NCBI GenBank assembly: GCA_949752745.1
Contig: OX457029.1
Location: 44,068,500 to 44,132,499, forward strand
Source: Protula sp. h YS-2021
Taxonomy: Eukaryota; Annelida; Polychaeta; Sabellida; Serpulidae
Reading direction: 5' to 3'
DNA: 64,000 bases
Part shown: positions 1 to 11,754 of the stretch, piece after piece
Position numbering within the stretch: the first letter of the stretch is position 1
How the letters are laid out: the number at the start of each line of letters is the position of its first letter
Notes under the pieces: model-generated
Database searches by the model: none
What the model was told of the DNA's origin: nothing
What the model saw: the letters and a program-made list of their open reading frames with translations, nothing else
Made by a program: the position numbers and the translations under genes

Positions 1-133
1 GGCCTCAATCCCGATAATATCCATGCCCCAACCCATTTTTTGCTGCAAATTGTGAGTATGGGTTAAATCAATACCTCGCTGTTACCGGATGGGTCCATCC
101 TACAGATGGAGTGTTTCAATACAACACTGAACC

Positions 134-282
134 GTATTGTAATAGCCCATCCGGCATACAGGTGAAACACATTAGGACAAGCTTTACAATGAATATGGTG
201 ATATGGCCTATTCCAATACTGTTGTGTTGCAAAGTTTGCCCTAATATGTTTCACCAGTACGCCGGATGGGCTATTACAATAC
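134..282. repeat. Long imperfect inverted repeat (hairpin)
   Basis: The arms at about 134-191 and 226-282 are reverse complements with a few mismatches, both carrying GTATTGTAATAGCCCATCCGGC-type sequence (the outermost bases match best). The loop of about 35 bases contains a further degenerate copy of the outer arm motif. The flank at 81-129 resembles the 51-bp tandem units at 604-756, so both belong to one local repeat family. Short open frames here are a by-product of the repeat. Confidence 0.7.
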
Positions 283-603
283 CGTTCAACGTGAGAAATA
301 ATTTTCTAAGTATTGAAGTGTGCTATGGTGTGTTTGACTTTTTTAACTGTGTAATTTCGTTGAATTTTTAAAAGATAAGATGTTATGTAAGTAGTATGTT
401 CTACTGTTGAACACACTACTTATGTACAACGTGGGAATAACAAACACTTATATAACAAATTGCCAGAGAATTTACACAGTTTTCGTGACGACATTGTTCC
501 GATTTTAAGGGGAGAGGAAAAGATGTGCTGTTTCAATGACCAAGTCTGTGCTAAAGCTACAGCTGGGCAAAACAAGGAATACGGGTTAAATCAATACCTC
601 GCT

Positions 604-756
604 GTTATTGGATGGGCCCATCTTACGGGTGGACTGTTTCAATACAACAATTGTGTTATTGGATGGGCCCATCCTACGGATGGACTGTTTCAATACAACA
701 ACTGTGTTATTCGATGGGCCAATTCTACGGATGGTCTGTTTCAGTACAACAATAAC
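604..756. repeat. 51-bp tandem repeat, three copies
   Basis: Units start at 604, 655 and 706 and share a core reading GATGGGCCCATCCTACGGAT. The period is a multiple of three, so an open frame of 120 codons (460-822, plus) carries a 17-residue repeat containing GWAHPTDGLFQYNN. A related single unit lies at 81-129, and the same lead-in (GGTTAAATCAATACCTCGCTG) precedes both. No protein family is recognised, and the frame is probably incidental. Confidence 0.8.
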
Positions 757-839
757 TCACTCCGTACATCCAGGTCCCGTATTGAATTTTTAAAAAGTAA
801 AATATCACCTGATGTTAATTGAGGACCCTTGTCACAGTC

Positions 840-2360
840 TTGTCACAGTACTTGTCACAGTCTTGGACTAATAAATATTTGTCAATATGACGACTTTTGA
901 ATGAGTTTTCAAAGGGTTGAAATTTTCTGTTGGACTTAAATGACAACCTTAAATCTATTTAAAATTGATGTATGAACTGAGCTCGGCTTCAAGCAGTTTA
1001 GTTTGGTTTAACCAGTTTAAGTCATTATATGAACAAAAATAAACCCAGTTAGATATGGGTGGCTCAGCTAAATATGCTTAAAGCTGCTTAAGACGCTGGT
1101 GGAGACCAGGAAATATACTTTGATAATTTGCTTAATTTTTATAGTACATGTCTATTGTTGGAGACATTCGCATATTGTACACAAATAAAAAAGCGTGCTA
1201 AACATTTAAAATGTTCTACTCTCTATTTGGGAGGACAAAGTCAATATTAAGCGTTACAATTGAAGTCACTGTCATGACTGCAATGATTTTTAAACATTTT
1301 GAGCATGCATGGGACTCAATAAACATCAGCGCAATGTCAATTTAATGAACATGAACTGGAATTCGATGAAACTAAAATGAGCAACAGAATTGTTATATTA
1401 ATGTTACTGACATAAGATTACGGAAATAAACCCGAATGTTTTCACTGATACACTTAAAGCGATGTTGGTGGATCACTGTCTTAGCCTAGCCGTTTTGATG
1501 CAACCCAGTTAGCTAATTTAAAACTGCGTCATTTTGGATTCGCAAAACTGATCAGAAGCGATGCTTACACAAGGACATTGTAACGTTGTAGCGTCTCAAA
1601 CATAAGGACCAAACCATGAGGCAGCGAAGTATTTGGCGACAATTCTGACTGACTTGTTGGCAGTCAATGTATCACTTTTATCTTCTTTTCGTTGTTTTTA
1701 AAGTTATGAGTGAATCCAAGCCATTTGTTTTAATGAAATAATTCATTGAACTATGAAATTCAAGGACTGCATTATGTTTGTGAATTGTTTAATGATTGAT
1801 ATTTCTATTCATATTAGCTGTGCATTATGTTAAAAAATAAAAAGACACTATAATTCATCTGAAACAATTCGAACAACTTTAATTTTTCTCTCCATACAAA
1901 CAACACCAGGTCATGTGCTCTAAGTCGAATAAACTATTCAACGACTTTGATTCGTGAAGCATAATACATCTCGTTGACTAGGACACCTCGATACATGATA
2001 TTTCACGAATCAACTCCTTTTTATGGCTTGTCTATAACCTAAATCATGAAATGTAATTAAAACCTGCCTCAGGATAAGCCATTGTAATGTGGACATCTCC
2101 CTAATTCCGACAAAATTTTTCAGTCCCTTTTAATTTTTCATTATTTTCTATACAATAAGACCAATATATCAGAATACCAAGTGTGATATATGTATAAATA
2201 AATGTCTGATTTTGTTCCTTTATATTGTTAGAGAGATGACTCACACTCAAAATCGAAAAAGGTCACAAAAAGGAAACATAATTATTTTAATCTGGTCGAA
2301 GGACCAGTTATAAGATTAAGTGGCATGGACTCCCTTAATCCTTACGTGTTGAATACCAAC
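840..2360. other. No recognisable gene
   Basis: AT-rich unique-looking sequence with no long open frame on either strand. A short direct repeat of TTGTCACAG lies at about 830-866. Nothing else could be supported. Confidence 0.6.
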
Positions 2361-3053
2361 GCCCAGTAAACATTACGAAGTTTGACAGCGTTAGATAGAC
2401 GTCACACCCGACGTCATCTCAACTTCGGGTATTTTAGTTGTTTATGGAAATCGAAACAACGTCTATGTTGTCTGACGTCTAATAACGCTACAGATAGGTT
2501 GAAAATTGAAGTCGAAACAATAACGTCCATCTCCGACGTTCTATAGACGTCGGGAAATCGACACTGTATAGACTTCGGGGAAATATTAATCTAGAATCGC
2601 CACCAAGTCAGTCACAATCATAGGGTGATCAACTCTTCGTCACAGTATCCCCACCCTTGGACATCGCAGGATGCGTATGAAGTCGATTTCCATGAATATT
2701 TCTTGAAATTCTCACATTTTACGTCCTCGTTTTGGTGTATTTTCAAAGTGACCTGTCATAGCTACAATATCTGGGGTTTGTTTTTTTCTGTTTTGGGTTG
2801 TGAGTCCGACATCTATACAACGTTGATTTTTGACGTCTAACTAACGTCGATGTTCCATGTCTATTCAGCGTTGCACTAAAGAGAAGCTGATTAGAAGTTG
2901 AGAAAGTTGCGTTTTAGTTGTTACCAAAAGCAATGGCTAAACAACATTCTCAATTACAACCCAAGCATAGCTAGAGTTATGTTGCAGTTTGGTCGGGTCG
3001 ACCTCAAATGGACCCCAAATGCCGTTTGGTCGAGCTTAGAATGTTTACTGGGC
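2361..3053. mobile_element. Non-autonomous TIR element (family A, 693 bp)
   Basis: The ends are perfect 14-bp inverted repeats: GCCCAGTAAACATT at 2361-2374 and its complement at 3040-3053. The left half is rich in AACGTC/GACGTC motifs (for example 2396-2410, 2460-2490, 2525-2560). No transposase frame is present. Part of the interior (about 2630-2730) is similar, in inverted orientation, to 20530-20660, which also lies next to AACGTC-rich sequence. A clear target-site duplication is not visible, so the superfamily is not assigned. Confidence 0.65.
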
Positions 3054-3707
3054 AGATCTTCCCTCACTGAACTTCGTCACTTTTAGCCGTGGGGTGTTTG
3101 AAGAGGGTATTTTGGGTGGGGAGTTGCTAACCAAGAAATAATATTTTCCCTGTTTTTATGTTGGGATATTGGGATAATTCTCTGTTTGTAATCCATGTTG
3201 ATAGCAATTCAACAGTTTTCACTGTGCAACTGATCATTCAGAACACGGCGAAAATGACCGGTTCAATTCGTAAGCAAATAAAGCCATTGAAGCATAACCC
3301 GAGCAATCTTGCTAATCTGGACAAAATCATAATGATTAAGTAGACAAAATACCATGAGGACATAAATTCCTTCAGTTAAAATCCTCTTTAGAACTAAAGA
3401 TTCCGTAACCTCCTCCTTCGAAAGGAAAAAAATAAGAATAATCTTTTTTCTGTCACCCGTGAAATTCCTAACGTAAGTTAAAAATAAATCCGCTAATTAC
3501 AACCAACTAATCACCACTGCATAATTGCATTGCAAAGAACGTACAATAGGCAAAAGAAACCTTCATCTTTATAGCAAGGATGGGGAGCTAGATAGGGGAT
3601 AACGACAGCAATTCGAAAGGTCCAAGATTCAAATACAACACGAATCATAAAGAAGAATCACTTCAGTCTCTAGTTAGAATAGGTCATTTAACTGGTCCAT
3701 GAATTAC
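3054..3707. other. No recognisable gene
   Basis: AT-rich sequence without a convincing open frame, RNA gene or repeat boundary. Confidence 0.5.
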
Positions 3708-3874
3708 AATTAAACCTGCCTACACAAGACAACGGGGGGACTGGTGGATTTTGTCCGGTATATAGAGGTATCCGGTATTTCAGGGGTCATGTAAACCAAT
3801 GGGGAAAACCGATAATTCTTGTCCGGTATTGGCAGTTGTCCGGTATTTCAGGGTTTGTCCAGAATGAGGATTTA
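3708..3874. mobile_element. Decayed pogo/Tigger-like MITE
   Basis: The right end reads GAGGATTTACTGTA and the left end TACAATTAAACCTG, fitting degenerate TA-flanked CAGTA(A)AACCT ends. The interior repeats TTGTCCGGTAT several times, as in the pogo-like elements at 45908 and 61062 ('CCGGACA' motifs). At about 167 bp its size matches the 177-178 bp end modules of those elements. Confidence 0.5.
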
Positions 3875-4910
3875 CTGTATTTTAGAAAATGGAACCCCTT
3901 CGATATTTGACATTTTGTAATTAGACTAAAAAAACTTTTATTTTACGATGAAAATAACGGTACTTGATTTTAAGCCTTTGGGTAAAATATGCTCAAAAGG
4001 CCCTGTAATGGCCAGAGTTTAGCTATTTTTCTCTTCCTCTGGATAAGTGTCAAATTACAAGGCCAAAGTTCTTTAAAGATGTACGTTGCTATGAGTGTTG
4101 TCTGTTTTTCTCGGAAAGCTTCCGAAACACATTAAGTGGCTACAGTGAAGCGTCATTTTCTATCCCGTTTCAATTAAAACTCAATTTGTTAGGCTTGTTA
4201 ATGCGTTTCTCCTTAAATTGCAAACCTGAGTAATGTTGTATATTTCTTTGTATTCTTTGTGTGTTATTGTGAAATCCGGATTGTTTGCATCCACTTTTCT
4301 TGGAATTAGGTAATGTAGGTTTCTTGGTTTCTTGTGATTAATCCGTTCATCTATAAATGGTCCAGAAATTCATGAATTCCTCAGTTATAAACTGACAGGA
4401 CAAAGAGTATTTTGTCAGAACAAGAAGTCAACTGGTTTTGAGTCTTTCTTTAACGGAGATAAAACCCACATAAATACGGTAAAGATTATTCATTTTAATA
4501 GTCGTGGTTATTGTAATCAGTTAGGTTATTAATACCGTCTTTAATTCGCGTTCAATATTTTAATTAAAATCATAATCTGTTAATTTGGAAAATGTAAACT
4601 TTGAGTGGAAATTAAAGGTTAATCTTAATTAGGTTTTCTCATTTAGTATATCATGTGTTAGTGCATTTGTTAATCAGTTATCAATGTTTATTTCAGTCAA
4701 TCTCACGATCACTCGGGAACTCACACATAGTTAAGTTCAAGTCTCAGAGTCTTAGTTCGTTTATCGTGTGCATTTCGTATATGTGGTAAATGAAGTTTTA
4801 TAACGGCTCTTTATTGTCTCCCTTGATTAGAAGCGGCCTTTTAGTTGCTTCAGGCCCGTTACCCTCAACACATGTGTCACAACGTATGTGACTGTAAAAC
4901 TGAAAACTCC
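3875..4910. other. No recognisable gene
   Basis: AT-rich sequence with no supported coding, RNA or repeat feature. Confidence 0.5.
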
Positions 4911-4920
4911 GGAAAATGGG

Positions 4921-5080
4921 AGGAGCGGTGGGGGGGGGGGGGGGGGTAAGAGAACCGAGGTTGTGGGAGGGGATGACAGCATATTTGGTCACCCCAGTAA
5001 TCTTGGTCCGGCCGGATCAAGATTACTAGGGTTCTTGGTCCTCCACCCTTGGGATTTTCGGCTCCCCTACTGTGTGTTTT
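4921..5080. repeat. Poly-G tract plus CCGGCCGG-centred palindrome
   Basis: A run of about 15 G (from 4931) is followed by a near-perfect 30-bp palindrome at 4997-5026 centred on CCGGCCGG. A related arrangement, with a poly-G run followed by GGTCCGGCCGGACC, occurs at 7682-7845, which suggests a small dispersed repeat. The glycine- and proline-rich open frames on both strands come from the G run. Confidence 0.55.
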
Positions 5081-5181
5081 AGTGCTATATTTATCGTTAT
5101 AAAACCTTCACCAAACACAAATAAAACATAAAATAGAATAATTAAATTTATTTTTAATCTCAGTTATGATATATTAACAGT

Positions 5182-6470
5182 CTATAAAAAGTGTCATGCA
5201 CACGTTCATATCAAGTTCTACCTCAGTTCAAAGTTTCCTGCGCGTGACCCTAGGATCCGTAGTGCCACTGGAGCAGATGACACAAGAAATCCAATCACTG
5301 TCAAGAAAAAAATCTACCAAAGTCTGCTCGCACAAATTCAACTAGAACTTCATTCCGCTAGCGAAGTGTTAAACACTTGACAAAAATTAAAACGCAAAAA
5401 TACTTCCTTCAATGGGTTATTTCTTGACTAATATATTGCAAACAACACAGATAGAATACGTCTTATAAGCCGAGTAGTGTTTGATTTTTGTTGACTTAAG
5501 GTTTTATTTGCTGATCAGGCATACGCCTTGTTATTTATTTACGCAATGAGAGCTCGCAAAAAGCTAAGCAACTGTGTGTTCTGCTGCTGTGAGATAAATG
5601 CTGCAAATTTACTAGAAAAAATACACTCTATTCACATGATGTTTTAAATAAGAAAATGAAATCGAAGGAGAAAATAAAAACTGTCATGCACGCGTTTATA
5701 TCAAGTCCCAAGTTTCGTGGCCCTAAGGCCCGAGTAGATGACACAGAAATCACTGTCAAGAAAAAAAGATACCGACGGCTGCTCGCGTAAATTCAGAAAT
5801 GCCTGACAAGCCAAAGCCTTGTCAAGTGTTAACGAGAAGCTCATTAAACTAGCGAAATGTTAAACACTTGACAAAAATTAAAACGCAACTAGAACCTCAC
5901 TTCGCTAGCGAAATGCTAAACACTTGACAAAAATTAAAACGCACAAATACTTCTTTCAATGGGTTTTTTCTTGAATAATATATTGCAAACAACACAGCTT
6001 GAATACGTCTTATAAGCCGAGTAGTGTTTGGTTTCTGTTGACATGAGGTTTTATTGACTGATCTAGCATACGCCGTGTTATCTATTTACGCAGTGAGAGC
6101 TCGCACAAAGCTCACTGAGCAACTGTGTGTGATGTGGGTTAAATGCTACGCATTTACTTGCAAAAAATACACTCTTTTCACATGGCGTTTTAGCAAAGAA
6201 AACGAAATCAAAGACGAAAATAAAAAGTGACATGCACATGTTCAGCTCAAGCTCTTCATAAGTCCCAAATTCAAGTTTCATGGTCGTAGGACCAATAGTG
6301 TCAGAGAAGAAGGCACAAAAAATCGGAAAAAGTGTCAAGAAGAAAAAAAGGACGAATTTTGCTCGCACAAATTCATATAACCCTTGCAAGCCAAAGGCTT
6401 GTCAAGTGTTAAATACCCCTTTTTGCAAGCCAAAGGCTTGTCAAGTGCTAAATAACTGGATCTGATTTCA
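5182..6470 (-). repeat. Tandem array of repeat family B (about 2.5 units)
   Basis: Three successive copies run on the minus strand: partial at about 5182-5345, a second at about 5346-5836 and the longest at about 5837-6470. Shared blocks include CACTTGACAAAAATTAAAACG, CTTATAAGCCGAGTAGTGTTTG and AGAGCTCGCA, and a short hairpin (CAAGCCAAAGGCTTG) near the unit end. The same family occurs on the plus strand at 56299-56748 and 60186-60860 and, diverged, on the minus strand at 44330-44910. No transposase is present; the mobilising system is unknown. Confidence 0.8.
6078..6389 (-). other. Open frame (103 codons) inside repeat family B
   Basis: The frame holds the segment LNMCMSLFIFVFDFVF followed by KTP.EKSV, which recurs almost unchanged in the open frames at 56292-56612 and 60215-60535. 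Outside this core the three frames diverge through indels: the N-termini differ and the C-terminus is ELCASSHCVNR in two copies but altered in the third. No family is recognised. It may be chance conservation of a young repeat rather than a protein. Confidence 0.3.
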
Positions 6471-6494
6471 CTGTCAAGCACTCATTTTATCAAA

Positions 6495-7074
6495 TCAAAC
6501 ATTTAACACTAAGTCAATGCAAAGAAAAAAATCGATCATAGTGACATGCGATGTTGCTGATAAAGACGCTTTTTTGAGACTTTCTGAGCTTGTCCAGGAG
6601 TTTAGGGTCCAATACTCGGCGTTGTACTTCAGCCATTTATAGGTGCGGTTGCCAGCTGCGTCTAGGCCACATGGAGAGTATAGGACGAGATCTGTGTAAA
6701 ACATCGCCAGATCTCCATTTCGGTGGCCCAAACGCCCAACTGACCTATGTTGCTTTTGGCCGAGTAACTCTCACAATTGTCGAGTTTCGAGAAATAGGTG
6801 TCGTTCTTGGCGACGTAGTGCGCAACGCGCTCCCTGAGTTCTATATGGCTGTCCTCAGGTCCAGTGAGGTAGTGGCTCAGCGATCTGAAGTAGCAGCCCT
6901 TAATCTGTACGTTTGAGCAGGGTGGTTCCACAACGGATGCGTATTTTGGATCGACTTTAGGCAAAGGCTTTCTAGCGTGTTCAGTCCAAGAACCTCGAGG
7001 CGGGACGCTCTCCATGCAGAAGTGACAGGATCAAACAGAAACTCCTCTCTTTCCATAACATGCGCAATATCCAT
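6495..7074 (-). pseudogene. OTU-type cysteine protease domain, broken copy
   Basis: Conceptual translation on the minus strand resembles the OTU (ovarian tumour) deubiquitinase-type domain found in many metazoan and transposon-associated proteins. It begins MDIAHVMEREEFLF at 7074, followed by a block containing CYFRSLSHYLTG, then GQLGVWATEMEIW, then LYSPCGLDAAGNRTYKWL. These blocks lie in three different frames (7074-6877, 7015-6662, 6731-6495), so at least two frameshifts separate them. The usual D-G-N-C catalytic motif reads IKG-C: the Cys is kept but the Asp-Gly-Asn before it is missing. No catalytic His region is visible at the end. It directly follows the family B array and could be a captured gene fragment or part of a larger mobile element. 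The domain call is fairly secure; the origin is not. Confidence 0.65.
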
Positions 7075-7670
7075 GTTTTATAGTACGATAGTTGATGGCG
7101 AATTAGGCTCTTATATAGACGGACATATGGTGTTGATCCGTTGTTTTTTTTTAAGTTTTACGTTAAAGGGACAATTGAGAAATGAGATGATTTTGAGGTC
7201 TTTTGGTTCACAGCAAACTGCATAATTGCATTTGACCACCCGAAGTAAATCGTGCCATCCAGGTGAATTTGTCCGATGATCTCACAACATGGCCACTTTG
7301 GTTCAAAGCAAAGTTAAAACACTGCAGTTATATTTCCTGAGTAAGTTATTTCACTACGAAATTGCTTTTTAGTCTCAATTGCTTTTTAGTCTCAATTGCA
7401 ATTACTTTCCATGGAGCTCACACTTTTATCCCTTTGGTTCAAAGGAAACTTCCAGTACTGCAATTGCGTTTTGTCTCAATCATATTGGTTTTGGTGAATG
7501 ATTTCTGGTGAAAGCAATAAATAAATAAATTACAATGTAGTATTCCATTTTTTTTTTGTATCATTGTTTGAACAGTTCTATACTCATTCATAAACTCCTT
7601 TTAACTTTCAATCACAAACAATAAATATATATGTAAATGAAAAACAGAGCACATAAAATAATTTTGTTCA
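7075..7670. other. No recognisable gene
   Basis: AT-rich sequence with short local duplications (TTTTTAGTCTCAATTGC at about 7366-7398). Nothing coding could be supported. Confidence 0.5.
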
Positions 7671-7681
7671 AAAAAAATTGT

Positions 7682-7850
7682 GGGTGGGGGGGGGGGGGGG
7701 ACTAAATTTCCTAGGAATTTTGGTCAGGGGGATCCAAAATACCAAGAGCAGACCCAAAACCCTATAAATTTGGTCCGGGTGATCGAAATTCTTGGGAATC
7801 TCGGTCCGGCCGGACCAAAATTATGGCGGACCAAATTTACTGGGACAGGG
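7682..7850. repeat. Poly-G tract with GGTCCGGCCGGACC palindrome
   Basis: A run of G from about 7687 is followed by repeated (A/T)TTGGTC(C/A)GG motifs and a perfect 14-bp palindrome at about 7804-7817. It resembles 4921-5080. The open frames over it on both strands are by-products of the repeat. Confidence 0.5.
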
Positions 7851-8239
7851 GGGAGGAAGTCGGCCTGGGTATGGCCTGGCATATTATTCATGAGGTACAT
7901 GTTGCCGTATTTAGCAAGTTGTATACTATCTATTTTACGTTCCATTTTATTAACAATTTCAGCAGGTATTTGTTATAAAATAGAATATTATCTCCAGACG
8001 TTTTATTTCTTGTCGCCAAACAGAAATTTTAATTGTATTTTTCAGAAGTAAGTAAGATTTTGATGAGAGTATATATTTGTCAATGGGCATGGGTATCAAA
8101 CTAAAAAAACCCCAACGGTTAAATTTTTTTATTCAATGTATGTGATATCACCAGTAGACCACAGTCGCTTCGTGTAAAGACTCCGTTTTACTCAGTGTCA
8201 CTTAACCGACTGAGAGCAACCCTATGGAATGCCGTTTTC

Positions 8240-9085
8240 ACATCTATTAGTGAATTATTGATATCAAGAATTAATTTTTGATCTCAAAAATTTATGTTTT
8301 GATATCAAGAATTAATTTTTGATCTCAACAATCCATATTTTGATATCAAGAATTCATTTTTGCTATCTGTAATTGTATTCTTGATATCTCAAATGTATTC
8401 TTGATCTCAAAAACTAATTTTTGATATCAATAAATATTTAGAGATATCAAGAAATATTTATTGATATCAAAAATGATTTAATGATATCTAAAATTGATTT
8501 TTTGAGATCAAAATTTCAATTCTTGATAGCAAAAATGAAATATTTGAAAGCAAAATATTAATTTTGAGCTCACTAATTGATTTTCTATATATTGATATCA
8601 AGAATTTATTTTAGATATCATTATTTCAGACTGATAATTTTTAATATGTATTTTGAAATCTGCAAACGATTTTTTGATCTCAAAAACTGATTCTTGATAT
8701 CAAAATATCAGTCTATTTTTTTAAATAAAAAATTCAGAAACGCACATCTGTAAATAAATAATGGCTGTCCTTGTATACAGAATCTTTATTTTAATTTTTT
8801 ACTGTACAAAAAAGAAGCAATTCTTGAGATCAAAATTTATGTTGTTATTATTGATCGCAATAATTCAGATTTTCATCTCCAAAATTTAATTGACGATTCG
8901 TTATATTTTTTGTGAATGTGTGTCTCCCGTAAGATTTTTTTAGGTTTGTAAAATTGATTTTTTGATCTCAAAAATAAATTTTTGCAATCTAAAATTCAAT
9001 TATTGATAGCAAAATATAAATTAATGAGATCTAAATTGATTTATTGATATCTCTAAATATATTTTGATATCAAAAATAAGCATTA
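8240..9085. repeat. Degenerate array of TTGATATCAA-type palindromes
   Basis: Over about 850 bp the ten-base palindrome TTGATATCAA and variants (TTGATCTCAA, TTGAGATCAA, TTGATAGCAA) recur dozens of times, separated by A/T-rich spacers of roughly 10-15 bases. The motif reads the same on both strands, so the array has no orientation. No open frame of note is present. A break at about 8710-8830 and another at 8890-8950 carry fewer copies. Confidence 0.75.
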
Positions 9086-9089
9086 AATG

Positions 9090-9972
9090 TTAAAATGACA
9101 TTCCATACACCCTGCCATCATATTTGTATCTCTGACAATCTGTGACCCCTTTTTGGGGGTGGAGGTTGCTGGGTAGGGTAATAAGTCGCGTTTTTGCTTT
9201 CAGTATTTTCATTTCTGCATTTTAGGAGTCAGAAATTTCAACAAAACTTCAAAGCATGCTATTCAGGCAATTGTAATCGGCAATAGAAATTGCAACTCAT
9301 GCAATCCCACAGAAAATTGTAGGTTGGTTCCGAGAACCATTTTTATGGTTACCTAGCTGAATATTCCTGTAAACAGTAAAAAGTCTCTCCCCTCCTGCCC
9401 CTCCCCTCCACCATTTAAGTGCTTGAAGAGCTTAAATGAGCTTATGCTTCTCTTACATTATATGAAAGCAGAGCATGTTCTCTTGGGGCCTAGATTTTCA
9501 ATCTATCATACACAACTACCATCCTTGGTATAGTCAAAAACTAGAATATGGTACGGCAGGAGGGGGCGTTTAATCGAGTAATTAATTTAATTGAGGGGCT
9601 CTTCACCAGTGGGGTCTTTTTGCCTGGAACCGGATAGGCTAGGACGAATTTCGACTTATAAAATAATTTCAAAGATCTTGTAAAGAAAGATTTACGACAA
9701 AATTACCCATTTCCAATCTATTTTGTTCTATTGATTTTGTTGCATAGTATTGCATTGGTGACTGAATTTTGATTTTAATAACATTATATGTAACACCACG
9801 ATCAGTTGCCTATCGGAGTTTTTGTACGACTAATCGTGCAACTGCATATATTGGGATTGGCCAATTGACGGTTGGATAACAATACTCGAGAAGAACGAGC
9901 TCAATTAACTGCAGTACTGAAACTAGTCATTACATTGGCTTTTATACTTTTAGAATAAATATTTAATTGGAT
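9090..9972. other. No recognisable gene
   Basis: Unique-looking AT-rich sequence. No open frame above background, RNA gene or repeat boundary was found. Confidence 0.5.
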
Positions 9973-10779
9973 ATTGACTGGCCGGGGTGATGGCATATCT
10001 TGCCCCCCAGTGTAGCTCCCCCGCCGGGGGAAGCTATACTAGGATATCTTCCACCCGGGGGGGGGGGGAAGCTGGCCTAGTATAACTTCCCCCCACCTGG
10101 GATAATTTGTCCCATGTCCAGCTACCCCCCACCCTGACTAACCCCCCCCCCCCCTCCCCCCACATTTATCTCCGTTTACTTTGTGCCAATCACGTCCAAT
10201 TATCGGTATTTCACATTTTAGCCAAATGCTGCTACATTTTAGCCAAAATAAAATCACAATTTAGCCAAAAAGTCATTACATTTTAGCCAATTTACACACA
10301 ATGGCTTTGCATAACTGAGACTATAAAATCGTACTACAGTAGAGTTTCACTAATGCGTCGTTCACAGATCGGTCTTCGCCTGGTATTTGTGACCCATTGC
10401 AGAGATGAAGTGGCTGCGAGGAATTTCTTTTTGCAAAAATTTGTCGAATAAGTCCATCGTGCTTTTTGTCTTTGCTTTTTCCACGCTCTCAATGTAATTA
10501 TCCGTCAGATAATCTGCAAAAGTTCACACTGACTGTTTTCTGGCATACATGATAACCCGAACACTCGCGTAACGTCGGGCCGACGTCGGAACGGTATAAA
10601 CCAGGTCGGAAAACGTCGGCATCGGCTTCGATGCATCGGTAATGCATCGGTTTTAGGTTGGCAATAGTCGAATTTCCATTTTTTCTCATTCGTCGGAAGT
10701 TCATCGGTTACCGACGTTGGCCCGATGATTATTTTCCTCAGTTTAATAGATGTTGGCAAATATTCATCGGGCCGACATC

Positions 10780-11300
10780 TTTTTCCGACGAACTTCCGAC
10801 CAATTGGGATTTTTTTTTTGCTAAAAATATTATATTCATATATTACACGTATTTCTCAATGCATATATTATACATATATTTTTATGCATTGGTTATACGT
10901 TGGAAATAGATTAACTTCCGACCAATGGTAAAAAAAAATGAAACGGATATTGCATACGTATATTCGATGTTTTTAGTTATACGTACATTATACATATATT
11001 TGTATATGTTGGCCCAACGTCTGACATAGACGTACTTCCGACGGAACAAAACTTAATTGTTTTTGAAAAAGATATTACTGATGTATAACCGACGGATTAC
11101 AATAATCGTATAATATACAAACATATCACTGCATCGGCTATACGTCGGAATTATACCGAATTCCGACGAAAACTAATTTTTTTATTTGAGATATTACAAG
11201 CATGTAATATGCGTATAAAAATATACGTATATTATACATATAGTTATATTTGTCGGTGAAACGTCGGAAATATACCGATTTCCAATGGATCTCTAAATTT
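10780..11300. repeat. About 120-bp satellite monomers, five degenerate copies
   Basis: Each monomer carries a CGTCGGAA-like block followed by an A/T-rich arm with TATACGTATATTATACATAT-like sequence. Spacing of the TTCCGAC landmark is close to 120 bases. Copies are strongly diverged. Confidence 0.6.
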
Positions 11301-11328
11301 GTGTATTTTACGCATAACTTGAAATGAA

Positions 11329-11428
<100 letters not shown>

Positions 11429-11754
11429 CGTTGTGTACGAGTGCTCCACATATTCCACAGCGTCGGAAAAAAGATGCCGATATTGCCAACGCGTATTATA
11501 CGTATTTTTTTAAACGTTTTATACGTATTTTCCTATGTATAAACGACGTCGGAAAAACATCGGAAAAAAGATATCGATATTGCAATCGTATATTATACGT
11601 ATTTTTTATACGTCTATAAAACGCATATTTTCCGATGCTTATTCGGCGTCGGAAATTTATCGATTGACGTTTTGTAGGGGACGTTATGAAGAATCAATAG
11701 GGGAGCATTATGAATATACTTGAAAATTATCATTTGCCTCAATAAACTAGCCCC

